From Glacieibacterium arshaanense (GTDB lineage: Bacteria > Pseudomonadota > Alphaproteobacteria > Sphingomonadales > Sphingomonadaceae), in NCBI RefSeq assembly GCF_004681125.1, contig NZ_SIHO01000002.1:372001-436000 (forward strand): a stretch of DNA of 64,000 nt. Direction: 5' to 3'. Both the position numbers and the translations under genes were made by a program. Shown in pieces: positions 26,736-34,701 of the stretch (position 1 is the first letter of the stretch; each line of letters opens with the position of its first letter). A model generated the notes under the pieces. That model was not told where the DNA came from. It saw only the letters and a list, made by a program, of their open reading frames with translations, and ran no database searches.

Positions 26736-28280
26736 ATGGGCAAGCCGGTTCAATTCATCGTCCGTGCCTCGCGGTTGGCAGTCACCGCGACACTGCTATC
26801 AGTCCCCGCCGTCGCACAGGTGCTGACCGGCCCGCCGGCCGATCCCAAGGTCAAATATTCGACGCCGACCCCGCCGGGTGTCGGCACGCCCGACCGCGTT
26901 GAAACCAGCCTCGGTACGCTGCGCTTCACCGGCGGCTTCCCCGACAAGGACACCGCCACCAAGCTGTGGGACAATCTTGATTTCCAGCGCGCGGTGCAGG
27001 CCTATCTGCTGGCGCTGCCGCCGGTCAACCAGGCGGCAAACCGCAATGCGGTGCGCGCGCTCGGCCCGGTCAACGCCACCATCCCGATCTTCGAGAACCT
27101 TGTCGACAGCCGCTCGATCTTCCTGACCGCCAACGACAATACCGTCTATTCCTGGGTCTGGGTCGACCTGACCAACGGCCCGCTGGTGGTCGAGATTCCG
27201 CCCAAGTCGCTCGGCACCGTCAACGACATGTGGTACCGCTGGGTCGTCGATGTCGGCATCACCGGTGCCGACAAGGGCGCCGGCGGCAAATATCTGTTCG
27301 TGCCGCCGGGCTACACCGGCGCGATCCCCGACGGCTACACCGTCGTCCGCCCGCGCACCTTCAACAACTGGATCGTCTGGCGCAATTTCCTCGTCGACGG
27401 ATCGACGGCGCCCGCCGTTGATCTGGTCCGGAAATACGCCAAGATCTACCCGCTGGCGTCGGCCGCGACGCCGCCGGCATCGATGAACATGGTCAATTTG
27501 TCGGGCATGCCGCTCAACAGCGTCGGCCCGGGTTCAAACGGCTATTGGGACCTGCTCAACCAGGTCGTGCAGGCCGAGCCCGCAGACTCGCTCGACCCCG
27601 TCACCAGCGGGCTGTTCCAGTCGATCGGCATCGTCAAGGGCCAGCCGTTCGCGCCGGATGCGCGCATGAAGAAGATCCTCGATGACGCCGCCAAGGTCGG
27701 CGACGCGACGGCGCGGACGATTTCGTTCCATGCCCGCGACCGCATCGGCTTCTACTATGAGGGCAGCAACTGGCAGCTGCCGTTCGTCGGCGGCTACACC
27801 TTCCAGACCGCGCCGGGCGCACTCAACCTCGACGGTGCGGCCTTCTACTACTTCATGGCCACCGGCGTGACGCCGGCGATGGAAGAAAAGATGGTCGGCA
27901 AGGGCTCGCAATACGCCTGGACGGCGCGCGACGCGAAGGGCGAGTCGCTCGACGGCGGCAAGTCCTATCGCCTCCACCTGCCGCCCAACGTGCCAGTCAA
28001 GGATTTCTGGTCGGTCATCGTCTACAGCGACCAGACGCGGTCGATGATCCAGACCGACCAGCGCCAGCCCAGCGTCAGCAGCCAGACCAAGGGTCTACTG
28101 GTCAACAAGGACGGCTCGGTCGACGTCTGGTTCGGCCCCAAGGCGCCCGCCGGCAAGTCGATCAACTGGGTCCAGACGATGCCGGGTACGTCGTGGAACA
28201 CCATCCTGCGCCTCTACGGCCCGCTTGAACCCTGGTTCGCCAAGACCTGGCGGCCGAGCGAAATCGAGCGGATCGACTAG
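26736..28280 (+). CDS. DUF1254/DUF1214 domain secreted protein
   Basis: 514 aa. Signal peptide about 1-29 (ends PAVAQ). DUF1254 follows (about 75-210, with NDNTVYSWVWVDLTNGPLVVEIP) and DUF1214 at the C-terminus (about 395-505, LDGGKSYRLHLPPNVPVKDFWSVIVYSDQTRSMIQ). The family is periplasmic and of unknown function. ATG 26736 is chosen because TTAGGAG precedes it. A single gene, likely under the divergent AraC regulator. Confidence 0.88.
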   Translation: MGKPVQFIVRASRLAVTATLLSVPAVAQVLTGPPADPKVKYSTPTPPGVGTPDRVETSLGTLRFTGGFPDKDTATKLWDNLDFQRAVQAYLLALPPVNQAANRNAVRALGPVNATIPIFENLVDSRSIFLTANDNTVYSWVWVDLTNGPLVVEIPPKSLGTVNDMWYRWVVDVGITGADKGAGGKYLFVPPGYTGAIPDGYTVVRPRTFNNWIVWRNFLVDGSTAPAVDLVRKYAKIYPLASAATPPASMNMVNLSGMPLNSVGPGSNGYWDLLNQVVQAEPADSLDPVTSGLFQSIGIVKGQPFAPDARMKKILDDAAKVGDATARTISFHARDRIGFYYEGSNWQLPFVGGYTFQTAPGALNLDGAAFYYFMATGVTPAMEEKMVGKGSQYAWTARDAKGESLDGGKSYRLHLPPNVPVKDFWSVIVYSDQTRSMIQTDQRQPSVSSQTKGLLVNKDGSVDVWFGPKAPAGKSINWVQTMPGTSWNTILRLYGPLEPWFAKTWRPSEIERID

Positions 28281-28352
28281 CGCCATGGCCTTGTTTCGGG
28301 CTTGGCAGCGGGATATGCCAAACCCCAAGACAGGGACTTTGCGCCGCCGCCG

Positions 28353-28865
28353 ATGCTGAACGACTGGAGCAATTTCTTCGGCCTGACCGGCGCGGCGGCG
28401 GCGACCCTCGTCGGCCTGCTGTTCGTCGTCGTGACGCTGAGCAACGGCCTGTCGACATCGCGCACGCGGGAAATTGCCGATGCGTCGATGACACCGGCGC
28501 TGTACAGCTTTGCGTCGGTGCTGCTGCAAAGCATGATCGCACTGGTGCCATGGCATTCGGACCATCTCAGCGGCCTGATCCTCGTGCTGCTGGGCGTTGC
28601 CGGCACGATCTACCGCATCGGTGGCATCCGCATGCGCCGCCGCGTCCAGCTCAGCGCCATTGATGGCGCGGTCGATTGGGTCACCTATAACCTGATACCC
28701 GTTGCCGCGAGCCTTTGCCTCGCCGCCGGCGGCGGCGGACTGCTCACCAGCGCCCGATATGGCCCATTTGCCGTTGCGGTATCGAGCACGCTGTTCCTGT
28801 TCTGCGGCATCTACCAGGCATGGACCGAAACGCTGGCGCTGATCGCGCTGCGCGACAAGCCATAG
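28353..28865 (+). CDS. Membrane protein of unknown function
   Basis: 170 aa with four predicted helices (about 8-30, 47-68, 75-92, 120-165). WSNFFGLTGAAAATLVGLLFVVVTLS at the N-terminus is a common hypothetical-protein pattern. ATG 28353 is chosen, TTG 28302 is the alternative with 17 extra residues. 21-73 bp after the DUF1254 gene, could be cotranscribed. Confidence 0.68.
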   Translation: MLNDWSNFFGLTGAAAATLVGLLFVVVTLSNGLSTSRTREIADASMTPALYSFASVLLQSMIALVPWHSDHLSGLILVLLGVAGTIYRIGGIRMRRRVQLSAIDGAVDWVTYNLIPVAASLCLAAGGGGLLTSARYGPFAVAVSSTLFLFCGIYQAWTETLALIALRDKP

Positions 28866-28878
28866 TTGCCCACCAACC

Positions 28879-28905
28879 GGGTGCAGGGCCTGCGGCCCTG
28901 CCCGC
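28879..28905. repeat. Degenerate fragment of the GCCTCCGGCGGGCAGG family
   Basis: GGGTGCAGGGCCTGCGGCCC followed by TGCCCGC matches the right half of the main repeat family but loses similarity where the CCGGAGGC arm should follow. It lies between two convergent gene ends. Confidence 0.6.
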
Positions 28906-28922
28906 GCGGCGCGCCCTACACC

Positions 28923-29468
28923 TCAGTAAGCCCGCGTCGGCTTGCTGAAAATCTTCTGCACCAAAGGTTCGAAGCTTTCGAGGCTGTCGGCTTTGAAGTC
29001 GGGGTCGAAGGCGGGGGCATCCCAGCGGTCGACGAGCTTTTCGGCGGTGGCGAACCACGGCTCGTCCTTGAAGCGGTCGCGGGCGTTGCCTTCCTTGCCG
29101 AGGAATTCGTAATAGTAGCGGCCCTGGAAATCCTGGTGCCATTTGATCGTGTGGTACAGGTCGTCCGACACGTAGGGCTTGAGGATTTCGGCGGCGATGG
29201 CGCCGTGGTTGGGGATGCTCATCAGCTTGCCGATGTCGTGGCACAGCGCGGCGACGATTTCCTCGTCGGTGGCGCCGTCCTGGCGGGCGAGTGTTGCGGT
29301 CATCAAGCTGTGCGCGAGCTGGTTGGCGCCGAAGCCGACTTCGATAGCTTCGAGACGACGCAGCGAGTCCATGATCTGCGTAGCGGCAGTGGTCTTCTGG
29401 TGCTTGGCGTGTTCCTGCGCGATATGGCTCCAGTCTTCTTGGGTGCCTTCAAGCATGGTGGTGAACAT
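28923..29468 (-). CDS. HD-domain protein (phosphohydrolase or diiron oxygenase type)
   Basis: 181 aa. HD-superfamily ligands: His53 (AHSLMTATLA), His77-Asp78 in LCHDIGK, His88, His106/His111 and Asp near 147-155. The spacing recalls small HD enzymes, including the diiron oxygenases PhnZ and MIOX, but HDIGK with a lysine is also normal for phosphohydrolases, so the reaction is undecided. Its ATG overlaps the ligase stop (TGATG) and it is last in an acyl-CoA catabolic operon, so it probably acts in that pathway. Confidence 0.8.
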   Translation of the reverse strand: MFTTMLEGTQEDWSHIAQEHAKHQKTTAATQIMDSLRRLEAIEVGFGANQLAHSLMTATLARQDGATDEEIVAALCHDIGKLMSIPNHGAIAAEILKPYVSDDLYHTIKWHQDFQGRYYYEFLGKEGNARDRFKDEPWFATAEKLVDRWDAPAFDPDFKADSLESFEPLVQKIFSKPTRAY

Positions 29469-31183
29469 CAGTGGTTCCCTTCGGCGGCGTAGATTTCACG
29501 ATAATGCTTGCGCAAGGCGACCTTGTCGATCTTGGCGCTGCCCAAGCGCGGAAGCTGTTCTTTTGACAGCCAGATCTTCGCCGGCACCTTGAACGCGGCG
29601 AGGTCGCGTTTGACGAATTCTAGCAGCGACTCGATCTCGAGCGTCTCGCCGGGCTTGGGGTAGACGACGGCACCGACGAGTTCGCCCATGCGTTCGTCGG
29701 GCAGGCCGAAGACGCTGGCTTCGGCGACGGCGGGGTGGCTGTAGATCGCCGCTTCGACTTCGACGCAGCTGATGTTCTCGCCGCCGCGGATGATGATGTC
29801 TTTCTTGCGGTCGACGATGAACAGATAGCCTTCGTCATCGAGATAGCCGATGTCGCCGGTGAGGAACCAGCCCGACGGCAGGAACGCCGCGGCGGTGGCG
29901 GTCGGGTTGTTCCAGTAACCGCGGACGTTGGCGACCGAGCGGATGCAGACTTCGCCGCGTTCGCCGGTCGGCATCGGCTTCATGTCATCGTCAAAGATGC
30001 CGATTTCGACGAGCGGCTTCGACGCGCGGCCGGTCGAATTGGGCTTGCGGCGGTAGCTGTCGCGCAGGTTGCCGGCACCGACGCCGTTGGTTTCAGTGAG
30101 GCCGTAGCCCAAAGCCGGGCGGGCGTTGGGGAAGCTGGTGGCGAGGCGCTCGACATGTTCGGGCGGGCGCGGCGCGCCGCCGCCGGCGATGTCCATCAGG
30201 CTCGACAGGTCGTATTTGTCATGGTCGGGGTGCTGCATGAGTTCGAGGCTCATTGTCGGCACGCCGACGAAATAGGTCGCACGCTCCTTTTCGATCAGCC
30301 GCAGCGCATCGCCGGCGTCCCATTTGTGCATGATGACCATCTTGCGGCCGATGGCTATCGACACCAGCATGACGGGTACCGAGCCGGTGATGTGGAACAG
30401 CGGCACGTTGAGCAGCATGACCTGCTGTTCGGGCAGCGTGACGCCAGCAGCCTGGCTCATCTGCAGCATCGCGAGGCCGGCCACCAAATAGTTGAGCGCG
30501 CCGGTCACCACCGAGCGCTGCGTCGCGACGGCGCCCTTGGGATTGCCCGTCGAGCCGCTGGTGTACATGATCGTCGCATCGTCTTCGGGGCCGATCGGCG
30601 GCAGATACCATGGCGTTTTGGGCGCGACGTCGAGTTCGTCCTCCAGCCGGACGCGGCCGAGTTCGTCGGCGACGGCCTTGCTGGTGCGCACTGTCAGCAC
30701 CTTGACGGGATTGCCCGCCAGCCGCCGCGCGCGTTCTTCATCGGCGATAACCAGCCGCGTGCCCGAGTCGGCGATGCCGTAGTTGAGTTCCTCGGCGGTC
30801 CACCAGGCGTTAATCGGCACGACGACGGCGCCGAGGATGCAGCCGGCGACGAATGCGGAGACCCATTCGGGATAGTTGCGCATGGCCACCGCAACGCGGT
30901 CGCCCTTGGCGATGCCATGGCGGTGCTGGAGCACGGCGGCGATGTGCAGCGCCTGTTGGTAGACCTGCGCGAAGGTCGTGCGCTCGTCGCGGTAGACGAG
31001 GAATTCCTTGTCGCCCTGCGACATGAAGAAGAACGCCAGATAGTCGCGCAGGCTGTCGGGGGCCATCTTGAACGTCGGGTACTCGGCGCCGCGCACGGTG
31101 GCGGTGACCAGCTCGAACTGGCCGCCGGGCGCGGTCAGTGCGGCGATGGTCTTGTCGAGCAGGACGTCGGCTTCGAACGCCAT
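29468..31183 (-). CDS. AMP-dependent acyl-CoA ligase
   Basis: 571 aa adenylate-forming enzyme converting a carboxylic acid to acyl-CoA with ATP. Seen: P-loop-like YTSGSTGNPKGAV near 207-219, LGYGLTETNG near 359-368, GWFLTGDIGYLDDEGYLFIVDRKKDIIIRGGENIS near 436-470 and a C-terminal lysine region GSAKIDKVALRKHY near 549-562. Length and motifs fit long-chain/steroid-type FadD ligases. ATG 31183, 1 nt after the acyl-CoA dehydrogenase stop. The substrate cannot be read. Confidence 0.93.
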   Translation of the reverse strand: MAFEADVLLDKTIAALTAPGGQFELVTATVRGAEYPTFKMAPDSLRDYLAFFFMSQGDKEFLVYRDERTTFAQVYQQALHIAAVLQHRHGIAKGDRVAVAMRNYPEWVSAFVAGCILGAVVVPINAWWTAEELNYGIADSGTRLVIADEERARRLAGNPVKVLTVRTSKAVADELGRVRLEDELDVAPKTPWYLPPIGPEDDATIMYTSGSTGNPKGAVATQRSVVTGALNYLVAGLAMLQMSQAAGVTLPEQQVMLLNVPLFHITGSVPVMLVSIAIGRKMVIMHKWDAGDALRLIEKERATYFVGVPTMSLELMQHPDHDKYDLSSLMDIAGGGAPRPPEHVERLATSFPNARPALGYGLTETNGVGAGNLRDSYRRKPNSTGRASKPLVEIGIFDDDMKPMPTGERGEVCIRSVANVRGYWNNPTATAAAFLPSGWFLTGDIGYLDDEGYLFIVDRKKDIIIRGGENISCVEVEAAIYSHPAVAEASVFGLPDERMGELVGAVVYPKPGETLEIESLLEFVKRDLAAFKVPAKIWLSKEQLPRLGSAKIDKVALRKHYREIYAAEGNH

Positions 31184-31184
31184 T

Positions 31185-32324
31185 TCAGTACCCCATCAGC
31201 TTGGCGAGGCGGTCGCCGTTGAACGCGATGTCGCCGAAGGTTTCGCGCGCCGCACGGGCGCGCTTCATGTAGAGGCCGATATCGAATTCGTCGGTCATGC
31301 CGATGCCGCCGTGGAGCTGGACGCCCTCGTTGGTGGCGAGCTTGGCGACTTCGCCGCCCTTGGCCTTCGCCAGCGACGCGAAGATGCTGGCGCGGTCATC
31401 GCCTTCGTCGAGCGCCTGCAACGCGCGCAGCGTGACCGAGCGCGCCAGCTCGACTTCGCAGAACAGGTGCGCGGCGCGGTGCTGGAGCGCCTGGAAGCTG
31501 CCGATCTTGACGCCGAACTGGTCGCGCGTCTTGAGGTAGTCGACGGTGGTCTCGAAGCTCTGGGCGCTGACGCCGAGCATTTCGGCCGCGAGGCACGCCC
31601 GCCCGGCATCGAGCGCGCGTTCGAGGATGGCCCAGCCGTTGCCGACCTCGCCCAGCACATCGGCGCCGTCGACCTGCACGTCGTTCAGCACGACCTTGGC
31701 GGCGTTGCGGCTGTCGACCATCGGCTGGCGCGCGATGCTGACGCCGGCGGCCTTGGGGTCGACGAGGAACAGCGTGATGCCGTCGGTGTCGCCGTCGGCG
31801 CCCGAGGTGCGCGCCGCGACGATCAGCTTGTCGGCGACATGGCCGTCGAGCACGAAGCTCTTGGTGCCGTTCAACTTGAAGCCGTTACCCGAGGCGGCGG
31901 CGGTGGTCGCGACATGGTTGGGGGTGTGGCGCGATTTTTCATCGCTGGCGAGCGCCATCAGCAGGTCGCCGCTGGCGATTTTCGGCAGATACGCGGCCTT
32001 TTGCTCGTCGGTGCCGCCGACCAGCAGCGCGGTGGCGGCGAGGATTGCTGTCGACAGCATGGGCGACAGCGACAGGTTGCGGCCGATGGCTTCCTGGATC
32101 AGCCCGGCGCCGACATAACCGAAGCCCGACCCGCCATGGCCTTCGGGCACCAGCACGCCGGCAAAGCCCATCTCGGCCATCTTCTTCCACAGCGCGCGGT
32201 CAAAGCCGGTGGCGTCCTTGCTGTCGCGCAGCTTGCGGAACGCCGTGGTCGGTGCCTCCGCCTTGAAGAAACCTTCCGCAGAGTCGCGGATCATCGCCTG
32301 ATCTTCGTTGAGTACCAATGCCAC
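31185..32324 (-). CDS. Acyl-CoA dehydrogenase, non-catalytic-base subunit type
   Basis: 379 aa. FAD-binding and dimer segments are recognisable (ALASDEKSRHTPNHV near 135, DAGRACLAAEMLGVSAQSFETTVDYLKTRDQFGVKIGSFQALQHRAA near 246-292), but the C-terminal YEG/EGG motif with the catalytic base is replaced by GMTDEFDIGLYMKRARAARETFGD. This is the pattern of one subunit of alpha2-beta2 dehydrogenases (FadE28/29-like) in steroid side-chain oxidation. GTG 32324 is preceded by GGGAG. Paired with the next upstream gene. Confidence 0.88.
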   Translation of the reverse strand: MALVLNEDQAMIRDSAEGFFKAEAPTTAFRKLRDSKDATGFDRALWKKMAEMGFAGVLVPEGHGGSGFGYVGAGLIQEAIGRNLSLSPMLSTAILAATALLVGGTDEQKAAYLPKIASGDLLMALASDEKSRHTPNHVATTAAASGNGFKLNGTKSFVLDGHVADKLIVAARTSGADGDTDGITLFLVDPKAAGVSIARQPMVDSRNAAKVVLNDVQVDGADVLGEVGNGWAILERALDAGRACLAAEMLGVSAQSFETTVDYLKTRDQFGVKIGSFQALQHRAAHLFCEVELARSVTLRALQALDEGDDRASIFASLAKAKGGEVAKLATNEGVQLHGGIGMTDEFDIGLYMKRARAARETFGDIAFNGDRLAKLMGY

Positions 32325-32347
32325 GTTTAAAACTCCCGTTGTCTGTT

Positions 32348-32461
32348 CCCCTCCCTGCAAGGGAGGGGTCGGGGGTGGGCGCGAGCTTCGCGAGCCCTTC
32401 GTCACCAACCGCCCCAAATCGAAGAAAATCCCACCCCCGGCCCCTCCCGTTCCGGGAGGGG
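32348..32461. repeat. Paired GC-rich hairpins between the two acyl-CoA dehydrogenase genes
   Basis: Two short hairpins, CCCCTCCC-TGCAA-GGGAGGGG (32348-32368) and CCCCTCCCGTTCCGGGAGGG(G) (32441-32461), flank an imperfect inverted pair GGTCGGGGGTGGG / CCCACCCCCGG. A smaller GCGAGCTTCGCGAGC hairpin lies between. It resembles an insertion of a palindromic repeat of a family different from the main one, dividing an otherwise compact operon. Confidence 0.75.
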
Positions 32462-32477
32462 AGCAGAGGCGGCGGCC

Positions 32478-33662
32478 TTACGCGCCCGGCAATTCCAGCA
32501 CGCGCTTGGCGATGATGTTGAGGTTGATCTCCGACGTGCCGCCTTCGATCGAGTTGGCGCGGCTGCGCAGCCATCCGCGCGACAGGTCGCCGTCGCCCTT
32601 GTTGTCACCTTCCCACAGCAGGCCGTCGCTGCCGCCGATCGACATCAGCAGCTCCATGCGCTGCTTGTTGAGCTCGGTGCCATAGTATTTGAGCATCGAC
32701 GACAGCGCGCCCACACCTTGCCCGGCCTTGGCGGTGTCCTTGACGCGTTCCATCGTCAGCGCGAACGCCCAGGCATCGATTTCGTGGCGGATGATGTCGG
32801 TGCGCAGCGCGGCGTCGGCGATCGTGCCGTTTTCAAGGCCGATCTTGCGCGCCGCGACCTGCGCCATCGTCTCGCGTGCATCGCCGGTATCCATCGCGCC
32901 GATCATTTCGCGCTCGTGCGTCAGCAGATATTTGGCGATGTCCCAGCCCTTGCCGGGGACGCCGACGAGGTTTTCCTTGGGCACCTTCACATTGTCGAAG
33001 AACGTCTGGCAGAACGGCGAGGCGCCCGAAATCAGCTTGATCGGTGCGGTGCTGACGCCCGGCGACGCCATGTCGAACAGCAGGAAGCTGATGCCGTGGT
33101 GCTTGGCGACCGTCGGATCGGTGCGGACGAGGCAGAAAATCCAGTCGGCCTTGTCGGCATAGCTCGTCCACACCTTCTGGCCGTTGACGAGGTAATGGTC
33201 GCCCTTGTCTTCGGCCGAAGTGCGCAAGCTCGCGAGGTCGGACCCCGAGCCCGGCTCCGAATAGCCCTGGCACCAGCGGATTTCACCGCGGGCGATCTGC
33301 GGCAGATAATGCTTCTTCTGTTCCTCGCTGCCGAACTTGAGCAGCGCCGGCCCGAGCATCCAGATACCGAACGAATTGAGCGGCGAGCGTGCCTTGATGC
33401 GGCGCAGCTCGCTCGACAGCACCTTGGCTTCTTCCTTGCTCAGCCCGCCGCCGCCGTAGGCCTTGGGCCATTCGGGCACTGTCCAGCCCTTGGCGCCCAT
33501 GCGGTCCATCCAGTCCTTCTGGGCCTGGCTGGTGAATTTGAAATTACGGCCACCCCAGCAGGTTTCATCTTCGCTGGTCTGCGGCGTGCGCATTTCGGCG
33601 GGGCAATTCGCCTCCAGCCAGGCGCGCGTTTCGCTGCGGAATTGTTCAAGTGCGTCGGACAC
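32478..33662 (-). CDS. Acyl-CoA dehydrogenase, catalytic-base subunit
   Basis: 394 aa. Seen: WCQGYSEPGSGSDLASLRT near 130-148, HYLVNGQKVWTSYADKADW near 155-173 and the C-terminal RANSIEGGTSEINLNIIAKRVL near 367-388 with the Glu expected as catalytic base. First gene of the operon acyl-CoA dehydrogenase x2 - ligase - HD protein. GTG 33662 is preceded by GGGAGAT; the frame to 33764 is only shadow. Likely partners the next gene as a heterotetramer, by analogy with steroid FadE pairs. Confidence 0.92.
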   Translation of the reverse strand: MSDALEQFRSETRAWLEANCPAEMRTPQTSEDETCWGGRNFKFTSQAQKDWMDRMGAKGWTVPEWPKAYGGGGLSKEEAKVLSSELRRIKARSPLNSFGIWMLGPALLKFGSEEQKKHYLPQIARGEIRWCQGYSEPGSGSDLASLRTSAEDKGDHYLVNGQKVWTSYADKADWIFCLVRTDPTVAKHHGISFLLFDMASPGVSTAPIKLISGASPFCQTFFDNVKVPKENLVGVPGKGWDIAKYLLTHEREMIGAMDTGDARETMAQVAARKIGLENGTIADAALRTDIIRHEIDAWAFALTMERVKDTAKAGQGVGALSSMLKYYGTELNKQRMELLMSIGGSDGLLWEGDNKGDGDLSRGWLRSRANSIEGGTSEINLNIIAKRVLELPGA

Positions 33663-33757
33663 GCGGGATCTCCCAAGGTCAAGTTGAAGCCATGTGGCAA
33701 TTGTGTTCTGCCTTGGGGCGACTATGGTGCGGCCATCGCCTGCGGGCAAAGGGAAAA

Positions 33758-34591
33758 ATGCCACACATGCTCGAATTCATGCGCGTTTCGCTCGACTATA
33801 CCGCGCTGGGGCTGTCGCCGGTGGCGCTCGAGGCCGGGCCGGTGGTGCTCCGCTGGTACAGCCTCGCCTATATCGCCGGCATCCTGTTTTCGTGGTGGTA
33901 TCTGATCCGCATGATCGCGAAGGGCGACGCGCCGTACACCAAGCCGCAAGTCGATGACTTCATCACCTGGGCGACGCTCGGCGTCATCCTCGGCGGCCGC
34001 ATCGCCTATGTGCTGTTCTACGACCTGCCGAAGTTCGCCGCCGATCCGCTGTCGATTTTCTACCTGTGGCAGGGCGGCATGAGCTTCCACGGCGGCACCG
34101 CCGGCGTCATCATCGCGGTGATGCTGTATGCCAACAGCCAGAAAATCAGCAAGCTGCGACTGCTCGACTATGTTGCCGTCACCGCGCCGGTCGGCCTGTT
34201 CTTCGGGCGCCTCGCCAACTTCGTCAACGGCGAGCTGTGGGGCCGCGTCACCACCGTATCCTGGGGCATGACCTTCCCCGGCGCCGGCCCGCTGCCGCGC
34301 CACCCGAGCCAGCTCTACGAAGCGGTGCTGGAAGGGCTGCTACTGTTCATCATCCTCAGCCTGATGTTCTGGAAGACCCGCGCGCGGCTGTATCCGGGGC
34401 TGCTCGCCGGGGTGTTCGGCATCGGCTACGGCGCGATGCGGCTGATCGTCGAGCTGTTCCGCGAACCCGATGCGCAGTTGGGCACGCTGTCGACCGGCCT
34501 GACGATGGGCCAGACTTTGAGCCTGCCGCTGTTTCTGGCCGGTGCGTGGTTGATTGCCACGTCGCGCGGTCGCGCGATCAATGAGAAATAA
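33758..34591 (+). CDS. lgt: Prolipoprotein diacylglyceryl transferase
   Basis: Inner-membrane enzyme that attaches diacylglycerol to the lipobox Cys of prolipoproteins. 277 aa, seven or so hydrophobic helices. Seen: GGMSFHGGTAG near 107-117 (catalytic His), GRLANFVNGELWGR near 149-162 (essential Arg/Asn/Glu) and RHPSQLYEAVLEG near 180-192. ATG 33758 after AAAGGGA. Its TAA stop is the first three bases of a palindromic repeat. Confidence 0.96.
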   Translation: MPHMLEFMRVSLDYTALGLSPVALEAGPVVLRWYSLAYIAGILFSWWYLIRMIAKGDAPYTKPQVDDFITWATLGVILGGRIAYVLFYDLPKFAADPLSIFYLWQGGMSFHGGTAGVIIAVMLYANSQKISKLRLLDYVAVTAPVGLFFGRLANFVNGELWGRVTTVSWGMTFPGAGPLPRHPSQLYEAVLEGLLLFIILSLMFWKTRARLYPGLLAGVFGIGYGAMRLIVELFREPDAQLGTLSTGLTMGQTLSLPLFLAGAWLIATSRGRAINEK

Positions 34592-34701
34592 GAGCCTCCG
34601 GCGGGCAGGGGTGACCCCTGCACCCGATTGTTTGGCGCGCTTCAAATGGATGCAGGCCCCCCATTTGCTTACAAAAACTGGCCTGCCCGCCGGAGGCTCT
34701 T
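34589..34701. repeat. GCCTCCGGCGGGCAGG-family nested palindrome, copy b
   Basis: Full element: left arm TAAGAGCCTCCGGCGGGCAG(G), small hairpin GCAGGGG-TGA-CCCCTGC, centre, then right half with an enlarged inner loop and CCTGCCCGCCGGAGGCTCTT. The left TAA is the lgt stop; the right GGAGG and the terminal TTG-forming bases abut the start of the MidA-type gene. Confidence 0.9.

Noticed and set aside
29735-31222. 495-codon open frame on the plus strand
   Set aside because: Shadow of the acyl-CoA ligase; composition is His/Arg/Gly-rich and featureless.
34628-34699. Longer N-terminus for the MidA-type protein
   Set aside because: Those codons are repeat sequence and do not resemble the family.
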